DNA from: Lachnospiraceae bacterium
GTDB taxonomy: Bacteria; Bacillota_A; Clostridia; Lachnospirales; Lachnospiraceae
Direction: 5' to 3'
Assembly (NCBI GenBank): GCA_017620055.1
Contig: JAFZRD010000161.1
Coordinates: 1-9,807, forward strand
DNA length: 9,807 nucleotides
Position 1 is the first letter of the stretch, and each line of letters opens with the position of its first letter. The position numbers and the translations under genes are program-made. The notes beneath the pieces are model-generated. The model had not been told where the DNA came from and did not search any database. It was given only the letters and a program-made list of their open reading frames with translations. Of the stretch, positions 6,204 to 9,807 are shown piece by piece.

Positions 6204-6213
6204 ACATCCATGA
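6097..6213 (+). CDS. Possible 38-residue leader ORF overlapping the Rpn start (ATGA)
   Basis: An open frame from ATG 6097-6099 encodes 38 residues (beginning MMQQDLLMKFLLFEVLPHTP) and stops at TGA 6211-6213. That stop overlaps the ATG of the Rpn gene (6210-6212) in an ATGA junction, the classic geometry for translational coupling. A ribosome moving through it would melt the 3' strand of the 11-bp stem and the ribosome site region. Against it, no Shine-Dalgarno sequence precedes 6097, 6100 or 6118, and the peptide resembles nothing I know. It may be chance. Confidence 0.2.
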   Translation: MMQQDLLMKFLLFEVLPHTPETARLKDPSPNTKRRPHP

Positions 6214-7136
6214 CAAAAGAGATAACACTTCAATCCAAGCCAACATTTGAATCAGCCATTGGAACTATAGATTATCCATTAACCAACGATTATATGTTTC
6301 ATATAGTATTGGAGGAAAGCGACAACTGTGTTCTAAGAAAACTTTTATGCTCTCTTCTTCATATGGCTCCGGACGAGATAGTATCAATTCGTGTGGAAAA
6401 CCCGATTGATTACAGCAGGATGGTGACCGGCAAAAAAGTCATCCTTGACGTCAAGCTTCTTCTTAATAATGACACTATTGTAAACATCGAGATGCAGGTC
6501 TTGGATGAAAAGGACTGGCCTGAACGCTCTCTTATATACCTTTGCCGAAGTTATGATAATGTTCGAAAAGGCGAGGACTATGACTCAGTTCTGGCTGCAC
6601 ATCAGATTAGTATCCTTGACTTTGATCTATTTGAGGAAGAGCCGGAATTCTTTTCAACTCATCACCTGCGCAATGACAGATCCGGCCGCTTATATACTGG
6701 AAATTTCAGTCTGTCTGTGCTAAACTTGAGGCGTATAGAATTAGCAACAGAAGAAGACAGAAAATGGGGACTCGACAAGTGGGCATCATTATTCAAAGCC
6801 AGCACTTGGGAGGATTTGCGTATGATAGCTTCACAAGATAACGAAATGATCACGGCCGCGAAGACACTTTACAACAAGAATCAGGACCAGGTTGCTCGTA
6901 TATGGGCACAAGCTCATGAGGATTTTCTCTGGGAAGAACGGATTAGGAAAAAACGCGCCGAAAAGATCGAAAAAGAGTTGGCTGACAAAGAACTGAAACT
7001 TCTCTCAATGGAGCAGCTGATTCAAGCAAAAGAACAAGAGCTTCATTCAAAAGATCAGGAACTTCATTCTAAGGATCAGGAGAATATGCGTCTGCGTTCC
7101 CTGCTTGTTTCAAAAGGTATTGACCCTGACGCTTGA
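6210..7136 (+). CDS. Rpn-family PD-(D/E)XK nuclease (putative transposase, TIGR01784-like)
   Basis: This is a 308-residue Rpn-type protein, a family of DNA endonucleases annotated as recombination-promoting nuclease or putative transposase, some members of which act in phage defence. The nuclease core spans about 20-190. It starts with LTNDYMFHIVL (24-34) and carries the catalytic pattern Asp80 (VILDVKLLL), then Glu94-x-Gln96 (VNIEMQV), 14 residues apart. Residues 235-298 are strongly charged and predicted coiled coil, ending in two 7-residue repeats (ELHSKDQ). These reflect a 21-bp tandem repeat at 7038-7079 with 3 mismatches. A GGAG ribosome site (6197-6200) lies 9 nt before the ATG but is complementary to upstream leader. 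The gene looks more AT-rich than the left-hand genes, suggesting acquired DNA. An internal SD-ATG at codon 205 may give a separate C-terminal product. No inverted-repeat ends were found. Confidence 0.85.
   Translation: MTKEITLQSKPTFESAIGTIDYPLTNDYMFHIVLEESDNCVLRKLLCSLLHMAPDEIVSIRVENPIDYSRMVTGKKVILDVKLLLNNDTIVNIEMQVLDEKDWPERSLIYLCRSYDNVRKGEDYDSVLAAHQISILDFDLFEEEPEFFSTHHLRNDRSGRLYTGNFSLSVLNLRRIELATEEDRKWGLDKWASLFKASTWEDLRMIASQDNEMITAAKTLYNKNQDQVARIWAQAHEDFLWEERIRKKRAEKIEKELADKELKLLSMEQLIQAKEQELHSKDQELHSKDQENMRLRSLLVSKGIDPDA
6822..7136 (+). CDS. Candidate intragenic C-terminal product of the first Rpn gene (RpnS-like)
   Basis: In frame with the Rpn gene, ATG 6822-6824 (codon 205) is preceded by GGGAGG at 6808-6813 with 8-nt spacing. 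This is the strongest ribosome site in the whole locus, better than that of the full gene and not buried in the leader structure. The product would be the 104-residue C-terminal part without the nuclease core: helices plus coiled coil with the ELHSKDQ repeats. In E. coli, some rpn genes make a short protein (RpnS) from an internal start that binds and inhibits the long nuclease. The same design is inferred here. A -10-like TAGAAT at 6736-6741 has no clear -35. Chance cannot be excluded, since Trp-Glu-Asp codons create the GGGAGG. Confidence 0.4.
   Translation: MIASQDNEMITAAKTLYNKNQDQVARIWAQAHEDFLWEERIRKKRAEKIEKELADKELKLLSMEQLIQAKEQELHSKDQELHSKDQENMRLRSLLVSKGIDPDA
7038..7079 (+). repeat. Two 21-bp tandem repeats within the Rpn coiled coil
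   Basis: Two adjacent 21-bp units (7038-7058 and 7059-7079) differ at 3 positions and encode the heptad ELHSKDQ twice. The unit length keeps the frame and the coiled-coil register, so copy number could vary by slippage without breaking the protein. Confidence 0.8.
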
Positions 7137-7151
7137 TCCGCCAACAGATGA

Positions 7152-8543
7152 TCACTCAACCCCAACCGCAAATTTATAGTAATGCGAGAATCTGCCATTG
7201 TTAAACGACGACACAATGTCCGCCCCGTTACATCTCCCCGAACATATAAAGCTGTCACACCTCGAAAGCATATATAATGCATAGAAATAGTTGACCGTCG
7301 TATCTTCCAGTTTCTCCTCATACATCCCGTCCGCGTGTTCTTTCTCATAATCCGACAGTATCTCATTTTGCCGAAGATCGGACATTTTCACACGTTCCTG
7401 AGACAATGCGACCAGTTTATGGCCGAACTCACCCCGCATGTAACAAAGCGCATCTTCATCCTCCGTAGCAAGAAATATCTTTTCAAACCCATATTCCTCC
7501 AGCCACTCGTGAACAAGAGGCGCCATCTGCCGGGGCGTGGCCATTATCCTGTCGCCGGTCATGCCGGACGTGATATAATCCGTTCCTCGTATCATGACCC
7601 CGAGCACCTTCTCATTCCCGAACACGTCGTCATAGTATTCATCCATCTGTGCCTTGAATTCCCGCGTCAGGATCGACTCGTCAATAGAATGACTGATCCC
7701 TTTTAGAAACTTGATCTTGGACAGCGCCATAAAGTTCGGAACGATAAGTGTATTATCATCCGTCGCCTCATCAACCCGGCATTCAAGCACAAAATACTTC
7801 GTCAGTTCTTCTTCCCGAAACTTTCCTATGTACCCGTTCCCTTTCAATATGAATCTCAGACCGAACTTTGCAAACGCGATCCTGTATCGAACATAATACG
7901 ACAATATTGCCCCGATCCCGGCCCAATCATCAATATCAACGGTAATGAATTTGAAACGCGAAAGATCTCTTCCCGCGAGGATCCACTGCAGAAGGAAAAC
8001 ATTGTGAAATGCATATGTACTGCTAAGCGTCCTGAATCTTCCATCCTCAATTCCGGATGCCAGGTCTTTTTGAATATACAGAAGTGTATCCCTATCAAGA
8101 TCCGCAGGAAGCTGCTCCTGAACGTGAAGCCGGTCATTGGGCTTCACAAAATACAATATCCTTTGATCCGTACAGTATACCTCGATATCGGTAACGGACA
8201 ACACAAGTTTTGTCAGAACAACGGTGTACTCATTCAATTCCTCAAACACCATGTTCTTTACGCCGTCGAAGAACTCCAGCCAAAGAGTCTTCGTGTCATT
8301 CTCATCATAGATCTCATACCTCGCCATAAAAGGAGGCTTCTGGTATTTCGGATAACTGTCTACAGGCTCTATATCATCATTGTTGTCATAATATACTATG
8401 TCAAAATCATCCCCGTCGGAATTCCTGACGTGGAATCTGCTCCCGCTTACCGCACCTTCCTTCAGCGCCTCGTGAAACAGCCCGTCCGAAAGTTCCAGTG
8501 TCTTACAACCCACGGTATGATCATATTCCTCAATCTTGAACAA
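7152..8543 (-). CDS. Putative glycosyltransferase, fucosyltransferase (GT23/NodZ/O-FucT-like) fold
   Basis: This 463-residue soluble protein has a C-terminal half that resembles the GT-B fold shared by alpha-1,6-fucosyltransferases, NodZ and protein O-fucosyltransferases. It shows LGVMIRGTDYI (314-324), matching the G-V-x-x-R-x-x-D nucleotide-sugar motif with Arg319 and Asp322; KIFLATEDED (355-364), matching the I-x-x-A-T-D-D motif; and DSFICSGRCNGADIVSS (430-446), matching the C-terminal donor-binding loop. The segment WAGIGAILSYYVRYRIAFAKFG (207-228) resembles the N-terminal Rossmann start of such enzymes. Residues 1-180 are unfamiliar and may be an acceptor-recognition domain. The start is TTG (8541-8543), supported by GAGG 8 nt upstream (GTGAGGAAGACGA); no ATG is available before residue 72. 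It likely glycosylates surface polysaccharide or protein; donor and acceptor are unknown. It converges on the first Rpn gene with 15 bp between. Confidence 0.68.
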   Translation of the reverse strand: MFKIEEYDHTVGCKTLELSDGLFHEALKEGAVSGSRFHVRNSDGDDFDIVYYDNNDDIEPVDSYPKYQKPPFMARYEIYDENDTKTLWLEFFDGVKNMVFEELNEYTVVLTKLVLSVTDIEVYCTDQRILYFVKPNDRLHVQEQLPADLDRDTLLYIQKDLASGIEDGRFRTLSSTYAFHNVFLLQWILAGRDLSRFKFITVDIDDWAGIGAILSYYVRYRIAFAKFGLRFILKGNGYIGKFREEELTKYFVLECRVDEATDDNTLIVPNFMALSKIKFLKGISHSIDESILTREFKAQMDEYYDDVFGNEKVLGVMIRGTDYITSGMTGDRIMATPRQMAPLVHEWLEEYGFEKIFLATEDEDALCYMRGEFGHKLVALSQERVKMSDLRQNEILSDYEKEHADGMYEEKLEDTTVNYFYALYMLSRCDSFICSGRCNGADIVSSFNNGRFSHYYKFAVGVE

Positions 8544-8582
8544 TCGTCTTCCTCACTTCCAGTGAAAAACATATTTTATACA

Positions 8583-8620
8583 AAACAGCCTACAATCCCG
8601 TTAAGGAATGGCGGCTGTTT
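8583..8620 (-). terminator. Terminator-like hairpin after the second Rpn gene
   Basis: On the minus strand, AAACAGCC (complement of 8613-8620) pairs with GGCTGTTT (complement of 8583-8590) and runs into TTTTG. An inner 5-bp stem ATTCC-TTAAC-GGGAT strengthens it. It lies about 40 bp after the stop of the second Rpn gene and before the glycosyltransferase. The U-run is short. A promoter guess for the glycosyltransferase (TTAACG, 18 bp, TATAAA) overlaps its downstream side. Confidence 0.5.
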
Positions 8621-8660
8621 ATAATTCAGATTCTATAGATATTTGAGGCTCCCAAACTGA

Positions 8661-9530
8661 TTACAATAATCCATGTTCAGCCAGTATCTTCTCAGCAGCT
8701 TCAGCGCGCTTCTCTGCCTCATCAGCTCTTAAACGTTCTTTTTCAGTATTGGCACGCTCTTCTTCCCGTCCCTCTTCGCGTCCTTCTTCCCGGAGGCCTT
8801 CCTCATAACTCTTTTCATCAAATTGTGTGAGCATCTCTAACATAACCGCTGACCTCTCTTCCGATAAAACATCTTCAAGAATCCCATTATCTATGCAGTA
8901 TTTTACCGCTTCGTCAACTGCCTTTTCATAAGGCATCAGAGCACTGTTCTTCCTGATTATATCTATGAAAGTACTGTAGCCCTTAAGCGGTTTACATGAT
9001 TCCAATAGTTCTTCATTATTCCCGAGATTAATGTTATACACCGTTGCCGTAAATTCAAATTCATTATCATCCCTGGGATTAACAAACGCATCGGACAACT
9101 TTAACTTGCTACATTCCGGGTAATTATCTGTCCCATTGTAAAATACGATATACTGCGGTGTCGGTATCCTGACAAGAGTACTGTTGTATATTCTGGCCTT
9201 CTCCCTCTTAAGAAGTTTGCTGTACAGCTCTCCCAGGTACATGAAGCCCCTTATGGGCATATTCGGATTTATACTGCTCTGGTGCTCATATAATGCAATA
9301 TTGCCGCTGATGAGGTACGCCATATCGTTCTTCATTTTGATATAGACAGCATCCTCAAGTGTGATGAGCGCAAGCTCCTTCGGATCAGTATAATGGCTGC
9401 CGTTTACTGCGTTATAGAGTTCCAAAGCATAACCTTTGTACTTTTCCGTTCCGAAGATTGTACAAAAAAGCCTGTCCTTATGCTTCGGATTGATTCTGTA
9501 CCATATCCGCTTTAACCAACCACGTTTCAT
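8661..9530 (-). CDS. Rpn-family PD-(D/E)XK nuclease, Lachnospiraceae type
   Basis: This 289-residue protein is of the Rpn/putative transposase group that is abundant in Lachnospiraceae. The N-terminus has the family signature NPKHKDRLFCTIFG (14-27) followed by ALELYNAVNGSHYTDPKEL. The nuclease centre is Asp69 (KMKND) and Glu82-His-Gln84 (LYEHQSS), 13 residues apart, followed by NPNMPIRGFMY (88-98). Residues 123-175 hold the conserved PTPQYIVFYNG. The tail (245-289) is highly charged, with three 12-bp units coding REEG/REEE (8757-8792) and then a coiled coil. It is a different subfamily from the first Rpn protein, with little similarity outside the fold. An AAAGGAG ribosome site lies 7 nt upstream but is complementary to leader RNA. 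Length and motifs look intact. It lies upstream of the glycosyltransferase gene on the same strand, separated by a likely terminator. Confidence 0.88.
   Translation of the reverse strand: MKRGWLKRIWYRINPKHKDRLFCTIFGTEKYKGYALELYNAVNGSHYTDPKELALITLEDAVYIKMKNDMAYLISGNIALYEHQSSINPNMPIRGFMYLGELYSKLLKREKARIYNSTLVRIPTPQYIVFYNGTDNYPECSKLKLSDAFVNPRDDNEFEFTATVYNINLGNNEELLESCKPLKGYSTFIDIIRKNSALMPYEKAVDEAVKYCIDNGILEDVLSEERSAVMLEMLTQFDEKSYEEGLREEGREEGREEERANTEKERLRADEAEKRAEAAEKILAEHGLL
8757..8792 (-). repeat. Three 12-bp tandem repeats in the second Rpn gene
   Basis: Three consecutive 12-bp units (8757-8768, 8769-8780, 8781-8792) encode REEE, REEG and REEG on the minus strand. Such REEG-type tails of variable length are common in these Rpn proteins. 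The units keep frame, so copy-number change would alter only tail length. Confidence 0.75.
8841..8858 (-). other. Possible internal start within the second Rpn gene
   Basis: On the minus strand GAGAGG (8853-8858) stands 9 nt before the in-frame ATG of codon 230 (8841-8843). Initiation there would give a 60-residue C-terminal product made of the charged repeat tail and coiled coil. It is weaker than the equivalent site in the first Rpn gene. By analogy with E. coli RpnS it could be an antidote, but this is speculative. Confidence 0.22.
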
Positions 9531-9537
9531 AGTCCTT

Positions 9538-9582
9538 CTCCTTTCTAATGCGAACGCATATGCCGCAGAATTGCGAAAGGAG
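9538..9582 (-). promoter_or_regulatory. SD-sequestering hairpin before the second Rpn gene
   Basis: On the minus strand the ribosome site GAAAGGAG (9538-9545) is perfectly complementary to CTCCTTTC (9575-9582) upstream, giving an 8-bp stem. Its apical part holds a smaller ATGC-GTTC-GCAT hairpin. This would hide the ribosome site of the Rpn gene. A four-codon ORF (ATG at 9557-9559, TAG at 9545-9547) lies inside the loop region and ends at the SD. Confidence 0.5.
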
Positions 9583-9807
9583 TCCGGCTGACTTTTCGAA
9601 ATCCTGCTTTGATGTTAAGTATTGTGGAAAGCATAGATTTCAAAAAGATGTGTAACAGACACGTTTATGACACACGCCTAAAGCGCAGAGAAAAATATGC
9701 TTTTAATTGATGTTATCATAGAAATATATGGAATACAAGCAACGAAAACGGCTAATTCCGCCTGCGGCGAAAACCACTTCGCTCACACAATACCGACAGG
9801 CTCAAAA
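9583..9807. other. Upstream region of the second Rpn gene; no gene recognised
   Basis: I see no complete gene here. A weak minus-strand promoter guess is TTGCTT (9737-9742), 16 bp, TATGAT (9715-9720), implying a leader of nearly 180 nt. The last 60 bases are more GC-rich than the AT-rich stretch before them and stay open from ATG 9728 to the window edge (26 codons, no ribosome site). This may be the edge of a gene or an interspersed repeat. Confidence 0.3.

Noticed and set aside
8004..8624. 206-codon plus-strand open frame opposite the glycosyltransferase
   Set aside because: The minus-strand product shows clear glycosyltransferase motifs, while this frame has a composition typical of a reverse-strand shadow.
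9617..9627. 11-mer AAGTATTGTGG also present at 2130-2140
   Set aside because: Two copies 7 kb apart in AT-rich intergenic DNA with no shared surrounding sequence; probably chance.
9760..9807. CRISPR or tRNA-like structure at the right edge
   Set aside because: Only one short CGCC-TGC-GGCG stem is present; no repeated units and no cloverleaf could be built.

Overview
The window looks like chromosome of a Gram-positive Clostridia-type bacterium, most likely Lachnospiraceae (Butyrivibrio/Roseburia-like). Signs are purine-rich GGAG-type ribosome sites, a pcrA helicase next to a YerC-type TrpR-related gene (also neighbours in Bacillus), a free-standing CheC, and two Rpn-type PD-(D/E)XK nuclease genes, one with the N-terminal NPKHKDRLFCTIFG signature common in that family. 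No rRNA, tRNA, CRISPR array or classical insertion sequence is visible.

The left part (1-4500) is core-like. It holds the N-terminal half of pcrA (minus, cut by the window edge), yerC (plus, divergent, with a dyad between them), cheC (minus, convergent with yerC), and a CPA2-type Na+/H+ antiporter (plus). The cheC and antiporter promoters overlap back to back. Next comes a minus-strand two-gene operon (5855 to 3341). It encodes a membrane-anchored extracytoplasmic protein, probably beta-rich, and a SARP/BTAD regulator whose C-terminus looks like a degenerate GGDEF domain.

The right part (5856-9807) is accessory. Two Rpn-family nuclease genes (plus, 6210-7136; minus, 8661-9530) flank a gene for a fucosyltransferase-fold glycosyltransferase (minus, 7152-8543, TTG start). 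Both Rpn genes show the same two unusual features. First, the ribosome binding site is perfectly complementary to a sequence upstream in the leader. In rpn1 the anti-SD strand can instead join an 11-bp stem closing a multi-hairpin domain, which is a riboswitch-like arrangement. Second, each gene has an in-frame internal SD-ATG near the start of its charged C-terminal tail, strongest in rpn1 (GGGAGG, 8 nt, ATG). This resembles the RpnL/RpnS arrangement described in Escherichia coli, where an intragenic C-terminal protein neutralises the full-length nuclease. My main hypothesis is therefore a pair of tightly gated Rpn nuclease loci with possible built-in antidotes. The leader RNA upstream of rpn1 is the element I find most likely to be undescribed.

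All domain calls come from reading motifs. No database search, folding program or expression data were available.
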